This document shows, piece after piece, positions 24,193-32,186 of a DNA stretch of 64,000 nt. The number at the start of each line of letters is the position of its first letter. Position 1 is the first letter of the stretch. Source of the stretch: Ruminococcaceae bacterium UBA1375. GTDB taxonomy: Bacteria; Bacillota; Clostridia; Oscillospirales; Ruminococcaceae. The stretch spans positions 88,592 to 152,591 of the forward strand of contig DBRF01000013.1 in the NCBI GenBank assembly GCA_002305795.1, in the 5' to 3' direction. Position numbers and translations under genes: made by a program. Under the pieces are notes generated by a model. The model was not told where the DNA came from. It saw only the letters and a list, made by a program, of their open reading frames with translations, and made no database searches.

Positions 24193-24412
24193 ACCGCTGC
24201 GGGGGAGCGGAATTGTTGGTGCGTCCCAGGATATAGTCGGTGGATGTGTGGTAAAAATCTGCCAGTGCAATGAGCAGGTCGGTGGGGATGTCCCGCACCC
24301 CCCGTTCGTACCGGCAGTACTGGGGCTGGGGCATACCTAGAAACAATGCCAGCTGCCGCTGGGTCAGATCCTGATCTTCCCGCAAATCCCGCAGCCTTGG
24401 ATAATAACCCAT
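24191..24412 (-). CDS. Small XRE/Cro-type regulator, paralogue 1
   Basis: A 73-residue helix-turn-helix protein: MGYYPRLRDLREDQDLTQRQLALFLGMPQPQYCRYERG contains the five-helix DNA-binding fold, and the tail IALADFYHTSTDYILGRTN is shared almost word for word with the protein at 28866-29090. On the minus strand CGGAGGCAAAAGG precedes the ATG. It is divergent from the PNPOx-macrodomain-sirtuin operon and may control it or itself. Confidence 0.85.
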   Translation of the reverse strand: MGYYPRLRDLREDQDLTQRQLALFLGMPQPQYCRYERGVRDIPTDLLIALADFYHTSTDYILGRTNNSAPPQR

Positions 24413-24739
24413 CCTTTTGCCTCCGATAACCGTTTGATTATCTTGACAATAGCATACCCCGGAGGCAAAGTGATTCTTTGATAACTATTTGGATATAAAA
24501 ACAACCCTTTCCAATGATGGAAAAGGGAGGGAAAAAAGGAGAGCTGCGTTTTCGGAGAACTTGGCCTTTGCTCTGGGCAGAGGTTCAGCTACCCCGGCTT
24601 TTCTATCCGTTGGCGCTTTGGAAAAGGGTTTTTCCACCGACGGGCCATGGTTTCCTGTTGGTAACTACGCCACAATATTGTGCGTACTTTACGAATTTCC
24701 CGGTCTGAGGTATGATAGAAGCACAGGAGGTGTATTCCA
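24413..24739 (+). promoter_or_regulatory. Intergenic region with the promoter of the PNPOx-macrodomain-sirtuin operon
   Basis: TTTACG (24688-24693) and TATGAT (24711-24716) are 17 bases apart and lead into AGGAGG before the operon. A short hairpin CCCTTTCC / GGAAAAGGG lies near 24510. Otherwise this 327-bp stretch shows no coding signal. Confidence 0.55.
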
Positions 24740-25369
24740 ATGACGGCAACAGAGGTGCTGCGTTATTTGCAGCAGGAAATTCACTCCACCGTGGCTGCCA
24801 CCACAGATGCCCAGGGCCTGCCTGTGACCTGTGCCATCGACGTGATGGATGCGGATGAAAACGGGCTGTATTTTCTCACCGCCAAAGGCAAGGGCTTTTA
24901 TGCCCGTTTGAAACAAAAGGGATACCTGGCGCTCACCGGCATGAAGGGGGAAGATACCATGTCCTGCGTGGCGGTATCGGTGCGGGGGAAGGTGGAGGAG
25001 CTGGGCGGCGGCCTGCTGGGCAGGCTGTTTGAAAAGAACCCCTATATGAATCAAATCTATCCCACCCCGGAGTCCCAAAAGGCGTTGACGGTGTTCCGGC
25101 TTTATCAGGGAAGGGGCGAGTGGTTCGACCTGTCCAAAAAGCCCATTGAGCGGTTTTCCTTCTCCTTTGGAGAAGAAACGGCGCAACCGGAACGGTATGT
25201 TATCACCGCAGCCTGCATTGGCTGCCGGGTTTGTGAAGGGGTCTGTCCCCAGAACTGCATTGATTTCACTTCCACTCCCGCAGTGATTGTGCAGCAACAC
25301 TGCCTGCACTGCGGAAACTGCATGGAGGTCTGCCCCCAGCAGGCGGTGATTCGGGAGGGAGAAAGATGA
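24740..25369 (+). CDS. PNPOx-like flavin protein fused to a 2[4Fe-4S] ferredoxin domain
   Basis: A 209-residue protein. Residues 1-140 resemble the split-barrel pyridoxamine-phosphate-oxidase/FMN-binding fold (STVAATTDAQGLPVTCAIDVM, GLYFLTAKGKGFYARLK). Residues about 155-205 carry two cluster motifs, CIGCRVCEGVCPQNC and CLHCGNCMEVCP. ATG 24740 follows AGGAGGTGTATTCCA. Its stop overlaps the macrodomain start as ATGA. It probably shuttles electrons to a flavin-bound substrate; in this operon it may be a partner or target of ADP-ribosylation, which is inference. Confidence 0.88.
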   Translation: MTATEVLRYLQQEIHSTVAATTDAQGLPVTCAIDVMDADENGLYFLTAKGKGFYARLKQKGYLALTGMKGEDTMSCVAVSVRGKVEELGGGLLGRLFEKNPYMNQIYPTPESQKALTVFRLYQGRGEWFDLSKKPIERFSFSFGEETAQPERYVITAACIGCRVCEGVCPQNCIDFTSTPAVIVQQHCLHCGNCMEVCPQQAVIREGER

Positions 25370-26145
25370 CACAGCAGCAAAGACGGCTGTACTTAATCCA
25401 AGAGCTGCTGAAAGAACAGCCGCAATATCCGGAAATAGAAATTCCGCAGGAGGAGCAGGGGCAGAAGCAGCTGCTCCGTTCCCTGTTGAACATTCGAATG
25501 CCCCGTCCCGCCGGTGCGGAATTTCTGGCGGTGCAGGACGCTTATCTGCAAGAGGAAATCCGGCGCAAGGGAATTACCCGGCTGGAAGATCTGCAGCCGG
25601 TGCAGGAAGGAATTTACCTCTGGCAGGGGGATATAACCACCCTGGCCTGCGACGGGATTGTCAATGCGGCAAACAGCCAGATGCTGGGGTGTTTTGTACC
25701 CTGCCATAGGTGCATTGACAACGCCATCCACACCTTCGCCGGAATCCAGCTTCGGCTGGCCTGCGCAGAATTGATGAAGCGGCAGGGGCGGGAAGAGGAA
25801 ACCGGCAAGGCGAAGATCACCCCGGCCTTTAACCTGCCCTGCCGCTACGTCCTGCACACCGTGGGACCCATCGTAGGCGGGCGGCTCACCCAAAGGGACA
25901 AGGACCTGCTGGTGTCCTGCTACCGCTCCTGCCTGGAGCTGGCAGAGCAGAACCAGCTCAAAAGCATTGCGTTCTGCTGCATCTCCACCGGGGAATTTCA
26001 TTTTCCCAATGAGAAAGCGGCGGAGATTGCCATTGAAACCGTAAAAGGCTATCGGGAAGATACTAACAGCAAAATGGAGGTGATATTCAATGTTTTTAAG
26101 GAAACCGATCTCAACATTTACCGGAAGTTACTCAGAGCAGATTGA
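25366..26145 (+). CDS. Zinc-dependent macrodomain protein (protein ADP-ribose hydrolase type)
   Basis: A 259-residue protein: a helical N-terminus of about 85 residues, then a macrodomain. GDITTLACDGIVNAANSQMLGC is the ADP-ribose-binding start; GCFVPCHRCIDNAIH supplies the zinc ligands Cys109, His114 and Cys116 seen in Zn-macrodomains of class M sirtuin operons; CISTGEFHFPNEKAAEIA is the distal phosphate loop. Such enzymes remove mono-ADP-ribose from proteins. It is translationally coupled to the upstream flavoprotein, and its end overlaps the sirtuin gene by 56 bases. Confidence 0.92.
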   Translation: MTQQQRRLYLIQELLKEQPQYPEIEIPQEEQGQKQLLRSLLNIRMPRPAGAEFLAVQDAYLQEEIRRKGITRLEDLQPVQEGIYLWQGDITTLACDGIVNAANSQMLGCFVPCHRCIDNAIHTFAGIQLRLACAELMKRQGREEETGKAKITPAFNLPCRYVLHTVGPIVGGRLTQRDKDLLVSCYRSCLELAEQNQLKSIAFCCISTGEFHFPNEKAAEIAIETVKGYREDTNSKMEVIFNVFKETDLNIYRKLLRAD

Positions 26146-26968
26146 ACGGTTGAAGCAGGAAATAAAAAGCGCCGACGCCGTGGTTATCGGCGCAGGCGCA
26201 GGAATGTCCACCTCCGCCGGTTTTTCTTACAGCGGGGAACGGTTCCAACAGTATTTTTCTGATTTTGAAGCAAAATACGGCTTCCACGACATGTATTCCG
26301 GGGGGTTCTATCCCTATGATACCTTAGAGGAATACTGGGCCTGGTGGAGCCGCATGATTCTGGTCAACCGTTATGAAGCCGGTGTGGGCAAGCCCTACCG
26401 GGACCTGCTGGAGCTGGTGAAGGACAAGGATTATTTCGTGATCACCACCAATGTGGACCACCAGTTCCAGCTTGCCGGTTTTGACAAAAAGCGCTTGTTT
26501 TACACCCAGGGGGATTACGGCCTGTGGCAGTGCTCCAAGCCTTGCCACCAAAAAACCTACGACAATGAGGAAGCGGTGCGGCAGATGGCGGCCCGGCAGA
26601 AGGATGGGAAGATTCCTTCCCAGCTCATCCCCAAATGCCCGGTCTGCGGCGCGCCCATGACCATGAACCTGCGCTGTGACATGACCTTTGTGCAAGACGA
26701 CGGCTGGTATGCCGCTTCCGGCCGGTACGAGGATTTTCTCCGCCGCCATGAAGGGATGCACCTTTTGCTTTTGGAGCTTGGGGTGGGTGCCAACACCCCG
26801 GTGATCATCAAGTACCCCTTCTGGCAGATGACGGCCAAAAACCCAAAGGCGGTTTATGCCTGCGTGAATTTCGGGGAAGCCATGTGTCCCCGAGAGATTG
26901 CAGAACAATCCATCTGCCTGGACCGGGACATCGGAACGGTCCTGGGTGATTTGCGGCAGGGGAAATAA
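26090..26968 (+). CDS. Class M sirtuin (SirTM), probable protein ADP-ribosyltransferase
   Basis: A 292-residue sirtuin-fold protein. GAGAGMSTSAGFSYSGERF (from about residue 34) is the NAD loop in the SirTM form, TTNVDHQF replaces the QNID motif of deacetylating sirtuins, and CSKPC with CPVC are the zinc cysteines. Loss of the catalytic histidine pattern of deacetylases fits ADP-ribosyltransferase activity. ATG 26090 lies inside the macrodomain gene but has the strong site GGAGGTGAT six bases upstream. Known SirTM operons also encode a lipoylated GcvH-like carrier and a lipoate ligase; neither is present here. Confidence 0.92.
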   Translation: MFLRKPISTFTGSYSEQIERLKQEIKSADAVVIGAGAGMSTSAGFSYSGERFQQYFSDFEAKYGFHDMYSGGFYPYDTLEEYWAWWSRMILVNRYEAGVGKPYRDLLELVKDKDYFVITTNVDHQFQLAGFDKKRLFYTQGDYGLWQCSKPCHQKTYDNEEAVRQMAARQKDGKIPSQLIPKCPVCGAPMTMNLRCDMTFVQDDGWYAASGRYEDFLRRHEGMHLLLLELGVGANTPVIIKYPFWQMTAKNPKAVYACVNFGEAMCPREIAEQSICLDRDIGTVLGDLRQGK

Positions 26969-26983
26969 TGCCCTCCGCCTGGA

Positions 26984-27646
26984 TTATTTGGTGATAAATT
27001 CAATGTTCACGTCGCCGTTGTTGCTGGACACATTCAGGGCTTTTTCTCCCCCGTCCTTCTGCTCCGGCAGATTGGTTTCCCCTTTTTTGCTGTTGGACTG
27101 GATGGCAAAATCATCGTAGCCCCCCACAATGGCGCCGGAAATGTTTCCGTTTTTCACCTCTAAGGTCAGGGCGCTGCCTACGTCCAGATTGCCAAAGGAG
27201 ATGTTTCCTCCGTTGGAACAAAGGCGTACGCTTCCCGTGACGGCCAAGGGGGAAAGGCGGATGTTTTCGTTGGTGGTGGAGAGGGTCAGCTGTTCCAACA
27301 GTACGTCGGGCACCTGCAATGTGATTTTCCGATATTCGGCCGAGGGCTTTCCTCCGATGTAGTCGGTCCAATCTTTGTTGGTGGCGCTGGTCATGGTCAG
27401 CACGTTTTGGTCGGAAACAGAAAGGTCGTAATACTCTTTGCTGTTTTCAAAGTATTGGATGTGGACCTGTTGGTCTGGGGACAGTGTCACCTCAATTTCC
27501 CTGTCCTGCACATCCAGGCTGATTTCCTGGATTTGCGTGTCCGAGGTATAGCTTTTTTCCTCAAAGGGTTCGCTATTGTCTGAGCAACCCGCCAAAACAA
27601 AGCTGCTCAGCACCAGGCACAATGCAAGTGAAATGATTTTTTTCAT
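26984..27646 (-). CDS. Lipoprotein with DUF4097-type beta-helical domain
   Basis: A 220-residue secreted lipoprotein. MKKIISLALCLVLSSFVLAGC is a signal peptide with lipobox and Cys21. The rest is beta-rich with repeated short strands (LTLSTTNENIRL, VRLCSNGGNISF, LTLEVKNGNISG, LNVSSNNGDVNIEF), the DUF4097 pattern. The ATG follows GGAGGAATTGCC on the minus strand. The gene is convergent with the sirtuin and divergent from a MerR regulator. The function is unknown; such proteins often sit beside envelope-stress systems. Confidence 0.85.
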   Translation of the reverse strand: MKKIISLALCLVLSSFVLAGCSDNSEPFEEKSYTSDTQIQEISLDVQDREIEVTLSPDQQVHIQYFENSKEYYDLSVSDQNVLTMTSATNKDWTDYIGGKPSAEYRKITLQVPDVLLEQLTLSTTNENIRLSPLAVTGSVRLCSNGGNISFGNLDVGSALTLEVKNGNISGAIVGGYDDFAIQSNSKKGETNLPEQKDGGEKALNVSSNNGDVNIEFITK

Positions 27647-27745
27647 GGCAATTCCTCCATCTCTGACGTTTTCCTATATTCGTACGGCCGTTTGGCTGCT
27701 GCTTTTTCTCAGGCAGCGCCCCCTCCAATCCGGCTGGCACAGGGA

Positions 27746-27804
27746 TTGCTTTGGGCAATCTTCTATGCTAGAATAAAGTATAAACCTTTGTGTAACACAA
27801 AGGT
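27746..27804 (+). promoter_or_regulatory. Promoter and palindromic operator of the MerR gene
   Basis: TTGCTT (27746-27751) and TAGAAT (27769-27774) are 17 bases apart. A perfect dyad ACCTTTGTG-TAA-CACAAAGGT (27784-27804) lies over and after the transcription start, a position suited to repression, presumably by the encoded regulator. Confidence 0.75.
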
Positions 27805-27822
27805 CAAGGGGGGAACACAGCC

Positions 27823-28605
27823 ATGAAACCGTATTTTTCCGTCGGAGAGGCGGCCAAGGTGGTCCACACCACCAGCGAAACCCTGCGGCACTATGATCGC
27901 ATCGGATTGGTGAAGCCAAGCAAAAAGGACCCGTGGACCCATTACCGCTACTATACCCAGCAGGATCTGGTGCGGCTGAACACGGTGCGGGCGTTGCAGC
28001 TCATGGACCTGCCGCTTCAGGAAATCAAAAAGGTGTTGGAGTACGACGATTTGGAAAAAATCGTGGACTTTTTAGCCCAGGCGGAGAAAAAGGCGGAAGA
28101 GAAAATTGCCGCCCTGGAGTACAGCAAATCAAAAATCCAGCTGGCCAAAGCGGACTATGAGAAGAAATTGCAGAGGCAGCAAAGGGGTTCCGGCGCTTTT
28201 CTCAAAGACCTTCCCGTCCGGGTGATTCTGCTTTCCGATACCTTGGAAGCGCCCACGGTGGAGAATCTTTGGAACTACCTCAGCCACTTCTACAATCAGG
28301 TGACGCCCGCCTTAAAAGAGCAGTTTTCCTTTGAGGACCTGGCCGGTGTCTACACCGAAAACGGGGTCTCAAGGCTGTTCGCCCTCTGCCTGAGCTATGC
28401 ACAGGTAGAGGGTCTCAAGGTGCTGCCGGAAGGAAAGTACCTGTGCGCAGGCTGCACCGAAGAAAACCGGCAGGAGGTACTGGACGGGCTAATCCGGAAA
28501 GCGAAAGCGGAGTACGGCACAGACCCGGCCTTTACGGTGCAGCTTGTGGTGGTGTCCGGCATTCTGCAATGGAATTATGAAGTGCAGGTTTATGTGGGAA
28601 AATAG
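27823..28605 (+). CDS. MerR-family regulator with C-terminal effector-binding domain
   Basis: A 260-residue regulator. MKPYFSVGEAAKVVHTTSETLRHYDRIGLV is the MerR winged helix, followed by a coiled coil (about 75-125) and a GyrI/BltR-like C-terminal domain (KDLPVRVILLSD ... GKYLCAGCTEEN ... YEVQVYVGK) that usually binds hydrophobic drugs. A perfect palindrome lies in its own leader. No transporter is adjacent, so its target beyond itself is unclear. Confidence 0.88.
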   Translation: MKPYFSVGEAAKVVHTTSETLRHYDRIGLVKPSKKDPWTHYRYYTQQDLVRLNTVRALQLMDLPLQEIKKVLEYDDLEKIVDFLAQAEKKAEEKIAALEYSKSKIQLAKADYEKKLQRQQRGSGAFLKDLPVRVILLSDTLEAPTVENLWNYLSHFYNQVTPALKEQFSFEDLAGVYTENGVSRLFALCLSYAQVEGLKVLPEGKYLCAGCTEENRQEVLDGLIRKAKAEYGTDPAFTVQLVVVSGILQWNYEVQVYVGK

Positions 28606-28673
28606 CCGATGGGGCACATGGCCCTTTGCCCGGAAAGGCGGCGGAAGCCCCTTTTTGGGAGGCTGTGCCGAGC

Positions 28674-28702
28674 TTGACAACGCTGTTGCAAGGTGGTAAA
28701 AT
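28674..28702 (+). promoter_or_regulatory. Consensus promoter with no downstream gene
   Basis: TTGACA (28674-28679) and TAAAAT (28697-28702) are exactly 17 bases apart. The next gene on this strand begins more than 9 kb away, and a strong terminator lies 120 bases downstream. Confidence 0.75.
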
Positions 28703-28708
28703 GGCCTT

Positions 28709-28852
28709 GTGATACCTGTTCGGTTATCAAAAAATAAGGCGATTGCAGCCCTTCCATTTCCCTCAAATCGGTGTTTGGCCGAAAATGAAAGGACTGTTTA
28801 CCGCCTTCTTACCTCAAAAAGGAGAGCCAGAGCGAAACCGCTCTGGCTTTTC
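28709..28852 (+). ncRNA. Candidate stand-alone structured small RNA (~143 nt)
   Basis: The transcript expected from the promoter at 28674-28702 ends at the terminator at 28825-28852. It would fold as: a 5' hairpin GATACC / GGTTATC; a closing helix AAGGCG (28736-28741) / CGCCTT (28802-28807); inside it CCTTCCATTT / AAATGAAAGG and a small CGG / CCG tip; then the terminator hairpin. No plausible ribosome site with an open frame is present. It does not match a known RNA class that I recognise. Confidence 0.6.
28825..28852 (+). terminator. Bidirectional terminator
   Basis: A 10-bp perfect stem AGCCAGAGCG-AAAC-CGCTCTGGCT with a T4 run on the plus strand. On the minus strand the same hairpin can end the XRE gene at 28866-29090. 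Confidence 0.88.
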
Positions 28853-28865
28853 TCGTGTGTCTATT

Positions 28866-29090
28866 TCAGTCTTTGTAAGGCTCTATCCGGTTGGTTCTTC
28901 CTAAAATGTAGTCGGTGGAGGTGTGGTAGAAGTCCGCTAAGGCAATCACCAGCCGGGTGGGGATTTCCCGCTTGCCGGTTTCGTAATTGCTGTAGACCCT
29001 CTGGTCGATGCCCAGATAGGCGGCCACCTGTTTTTGCATCAGTTCCCGGTCTTCCCGTAAGTCCCGCAGCCGTGGATACGCCACTTCCAT
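28866..29090 (-). CDS. Small XRE/Cro-type regulator, paralogue 2
   Basis: A 74-residue helix-turn-helix protein starting MEVAYPRLRDLREDRELMQKQ and sharing its tail IALADFYHTSTDYILGRTN with the protein at 24191-24412. The ATG at 29090 follows GAGGTG; upstream in-frame codons have no better site. The two paralogues bracket the 24.4-28.9 kb island. The target genes are unknown. Confidence 0.83.
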   Translation of the reverse strand: MEVAYPRLRDLREDRELMQKQVAAYLGIDQRVYSNYETGKREIPTRLVIALADFYHTSTDYILGRTNRIEPYKD

Positions 29091-29130
29091 CACCTCACAC
29101 AATCCGTTTCCCCATAGGTAGGCGGTTCGC

Positions 29131-31515
29131 TTACCCCAACACCAGCTTGGCAATATCCGCACTCTGCTTGGCGTCCTTGGCGTAGTAGTCCGCCCCGATT
29201 TTTTCGGCGTACTCCGGGGTGAGCACTGCGCCGCCTACCATAATGGTGCAGGGAAGGCCCGCCCGGCGCACCGCCTGGATGGTCTTTTCCATGTTGGCTA
29301 CCGTGGTGGTCATCAGGGCGGATAAGCCCAGCAGCTTGGCGCCGTGCTGCCGCACCGCCTCCACCACCTTCTGCACCGGCACGTCCTTGCCCAAATCAAT
29401 CACCGGGTAGCCGTAGTTTTCCAGAATCACCTTGACAATGTTCTTGCCGATGTCGTGGACGTCCCCCTCCACCGTGGCCAGGATGATCTTCTCCTTCTGC
29501 ACCTTGGCTTCCGGGTCGGGGTGGGCCGCCAGGTAGTCCTTGATCTGTTCAAAGGAAGCCTGGGCGGCGGTGGCGGACTGGATGAGCTGGGGCAGAAACA
29601 GCTTGCCGGTCTCAAACTCCGCTCCTACCTGGTCCAGGGCGGGAATCAGCACCTGGTTGACCACCTCCATGGGGGGCATGGTGGCTAACAGCTCCTTGCA
29701 GAGACTGCCCGCCTGCTCCTTCAGCCCCGCCAGCACCGCCTGGTACAGCCCCTCTTTGGGGTCGGAGGCTGCCGCCGCCGGAACCTGGGGCGCCGCCGCT
29801 TTCTGCCCGGCGTGGCGGGCCAGATAGGCTTCCCCGCTCACGTCCTTGCCGGTGAGGAGATGGAAGGCGTCCACCGCCCCCACCATGGCAGCGTTGTTGG
29901 GGTTGAGGATGGGAAGGTCCAGCCCGGCCTCCATGGCCAGGGTCAGGAAAGTGGTGTTGATCACCTCCCGGTCCGGCAGGCCGAAGGAGATGTTGGACAC
30001 CCCCAGCACCGTCTTCACCCCCAGCTTTTGTTTCACCAGCCGCACTGCCTTTAAGGTTTCCAGGGCTTCCTTCTGCTGCACCGAAACGGTGAGGGTCAAG
30101 CAGTCCAGGTAGATGTCCTCCTTGGGGATGCCGTAGGACTGGCAGGCCGTGACAATCCGCCGGCCGATTTCCAGCCGTTCTTCCGCAGTGGAGGGGATGC
30201 CGTTTTTGTCCATAGTCAACCCCACCACAGCCGCACCGTACTTCTTTACCAGAGGCAGGATGCGCTCCAGTACCTCCGGCTCCCCGTTGACGGAATTGAC
30301 GATGGGCTTGCCATTGTAGATGCGAAGCCCCGCTTCAATCACCTCCGGGTGGGAGGAATCCAGCTGCAAGGGCAGGTCCAGCACGCTTTGGAGCTGGCTT
30401 ACCACCTCCACCATGGTGGCGGGTTCGTCGATGTCCGGCAGGCCCACGTTCACGTCCAGAATCTCCGCTCCCGCCTGGACCTGTTCCAGCCCTTGGGTAA
30501 GCAGGTAGCCGATGTTGTGGTCTCGCAGTGCCTGCTGGAATTTCTTTTTGCCGGTGGGGTTGATCCGTTCGCCAATCATCCGCACCCGATCCACCTCCAC
30601 CATCCGGCTGGCGGAACAGAGCCGGGACGCCCGCTCCACCTGCCGTGTTACCGGCTGGCTTTGGTCCAGCAGGGTGCGCAGTCTGCGGATATAGTCCGGG
30701 GTGGTGCCGCAGCAGCCCCCCAGGATGGTCACCCCGCAGCGGATAAATTCTTCCGCCCCCTTGGCAAAGTCCTGGGCCGTTACGTTGTAGGCGCCGGTGT
30801 TCAGATCCGGCAGCCCGGCGTTGGCTTTGACGATCAGGGGCAGGGAGGTGTACTTGGCCATTTTTTGAATCAGGGGCAGGATTTCTTCCGGACCCAGGGA
30901 ACAGTTGATGCCCACGGCGTCCGCCCCCAGCCCTTCCAAGGTCACGGCGGCGCAGTCCACGCTGACGCCCGCAAAGGTGCGTCCGTTTTCCTCGAAGGTC
31001 ATGGTGCAGAAGACGGGAAGGGAACTGTTCTCCTTCACTGCCAGTAAGGCGGCCTTCAGTTCCAGCAGGTCGGTCATGGTTTCCAGCACCACCAAATCCG
31101 CCCCCGCCGCCACGCCGTCGGTGACCATCTGCTTGTAGTAGCCGTAGGCGGTGTCAAAGGATAAGCTGCCGTTGGGGGCCAGCATCTCCCCGATGGGCCC
31201 CAGATCCAGGGCCACCCAGGCCCGATCCCCGGCGGCGTCTTTGGCCAGCTTCACCCCCGCCTGAATCAGCTGGGTGGAGGAATAGGGGCAGTCTTTGACC
31301 TTGTAGGGGTTGGCGGCAAAGGTGTTGGCGTACAGCACCTGGGCCCCCGCTTCCAGATAGCTTTTGTGGATGGAAGCAATCACTTCCGGATGGGTCATAT
31401 TTAAGGCTTCCGGCACCTTGCCCATGGGAGCGTTGGCCGCTTGGAGCATGGTGCCCATGGCCCCGTCCAGCAGCAGAAAGCCCTCTTCCTTTAACCTTGT
31501 TTGGATCGGTAGCAA
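29131..31515 (-). CDS. metH: Cobalamin-dependent methionine synthase lacking the reactivation domain
   Basis: A 794-residue enzyme moving a methyl group from methyltetrahydrofolate through B12 to homocysteine. The domains in order are homocysteine methyltransferase (about 1-290, with the zinc cysteines in GINCS and GGCCGT), pterin-binding (about 310-565, ERINPTGKK, DVNVG), and the cap and B12-binding domain (about 590-794, DVHDIGKNIV supplying the cobalt histidine). The C-terminal SAM-binding activation domain is absent; a separate protein encoded just upstream supplies it. The start overlaps that gene by 25 bases. Confidence 0.96.
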   Translation of the reverse strand: MLPIQTRLKEEGFLLLDGAMGTMLQAANAPMGKVPEALNMTHPEVIASIHKSYLEAGAQVLYANTFAANPYKVKDCPYSSTQLIQAGVKLAKDAAGDRAWVALDLGPIGEMLAPNGSLSFDTAYGYYKQMVTDGVAAGADLVVLETMTDLLELKAALLAVKENSSLPVFCTMTFEENGRTFAGVSVDCAAVTLEGLGADAVGINCSLGPEEILPLIQKMAKYTSLPLIVKANAGLPDLNTGAYNVTAQDFAKGAEEFIRCGVTILGGCCGTTPDYIRRLRTLLDQSQPVTRQVERASRLCSASRMVEVDRVRMIGERINPTGKKKFQQALRDHNIGYLLTQGLEQVQAGAEILDVNVGLPDIDEPATMVEVVSQLQSVLDLPLQLDSSHPEVIEAGLRIYNGKPIVNSVNGEPEVLERILPLVKKYGAAVVGLTMDKNGIPSTAEERLEIGRRIVTACQSYGIPKEDIYLDCLTLTVSVQQKEALETLKAVRLVKQKLGVKTVLGVSNISFGLPDREVINTTFLTLAMEAGLDLPILNPNNAAMVGAVDAFHLLTGKDVSGEAYLARHAGQKAAAPQVPAAAASDPKEGLYQAVLAGLKEQAGSLCKELLATMPPMEVVNQVLIPALDQVGAEFETGKLFLPQLIQSATAAQASFEQIKDYLAAHPDPEAKVQKEKIILATVEGDVHDIGKNIVKVILENYGYPVIDLGKDVPVQKVVEAVRQHGAKLLGLSALMTTTVANMEKTIQAVRRAGLPCTIMVGGAVLTPEYAEKIGADYYAKDAKQSADIAKLVLG

Positions 31516-32186
31516 ACCTGATTCCTCCTTCGAAATTCACAGTTTCCCCGTTTCAGACAGGCGTCACAGGGGGATCGAGTTTGGTTGGCCGGGGTGTCCC
31601 GCACTCCGATGATGGCGGTCACCGACTTGTTGGGGGAGAGCAGTCCGCCGCTGCTTACTGTCATTCCCAAAGTCTGCATGGCCCGCAATGCGGAAAGCAG
31701 CGGCTGCTGGCAGCTTAGGGGTAGGTCCCCGTAGCCGGGGCTGAACCGTGGGGTGGTGTATTTCCCCTCACCGGCAGCCAGTCTTTGGATTTCCCGGTCT
31801 GCCAGCTCTGCCACCGCTTCCGCCGCCGCCGAGCCGCAGCTGTCCAGCACCACTCCGGCCTCCGGCTGGGTGAGCATGGTTTTGCGCAAAAGCTGTTCGT
31901 GAGCCAAGCCGATGGTGCCTGCCAAAAGATAGACGCTGTGGCACCCTTCCAGATGCCGGGCAATGGAACTGCCGGTGAGCAGCAGCCCGGTTTGTTCCAC
32001 CTGGATGCCCTCCGGGGTGGAAGCAATGGGAAAGTACTGGTAGCGGTAATTTGGCCGGATGGTCTCTAAGGTGGACTGGATGCACCGGGTCAGCAGTTGG
32101 TCCATCTGCGGGGAAAGCTCTCCCCCCCGCCATCCCAGATACCGCAGGATTTCCTGCCGGTCCAGTTCCCGGATGATCTGCTGCAT
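31491..32186 (-). CDS. Separate MetH reactivation-domain protein
   Basis: A 231-residue protein matching the vitamin-B12-dependent methionine synthase activation region: EILRYLGWRGGELSPQ near the start, DSCGSAAAEAVAE in the middle, RFSPGYGDLPLSCQ as the SAM-binding core and NKSVTAIIGV after it. The C-terminus adds CDACLKRGNCEFRRR, a Cys-rich tail. With SAM and an electron donor it should re-methylate oxidised cobalamin in MetH. Its ATG overlaps the metF stop (TGATG), so metF, this gene and metH are coupled. Confidence 0.9.
   Translation of the reverse strand: MQQIIRELDRQEILRYLGWRGGELSPQMDQLLTRCIQSTLETIRPNYRYQYFPIASTPEGIQVEQTGLLLTGSSIARHLEGCHSVYLLAGTIGLAHEQLLRKTMLTQPEAGVVLDSCGSAAAEAVAELADREIQRLAAGEGKYTTPRFSPGYGDLPLSCQQPLLSALRAMQTLGMTVSSGGLLSPNKSVTAIIGVRDTPANQTRSPCDACLKRGNCEFRRRNQVCYRSKQG

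Noticed and set aside
28709..29185. A 158-codon open frame from GTG 28709
   Set aside because: It reads through a strong terminator and across the XRE and metH genes on the other strand, and has no ribosome site.
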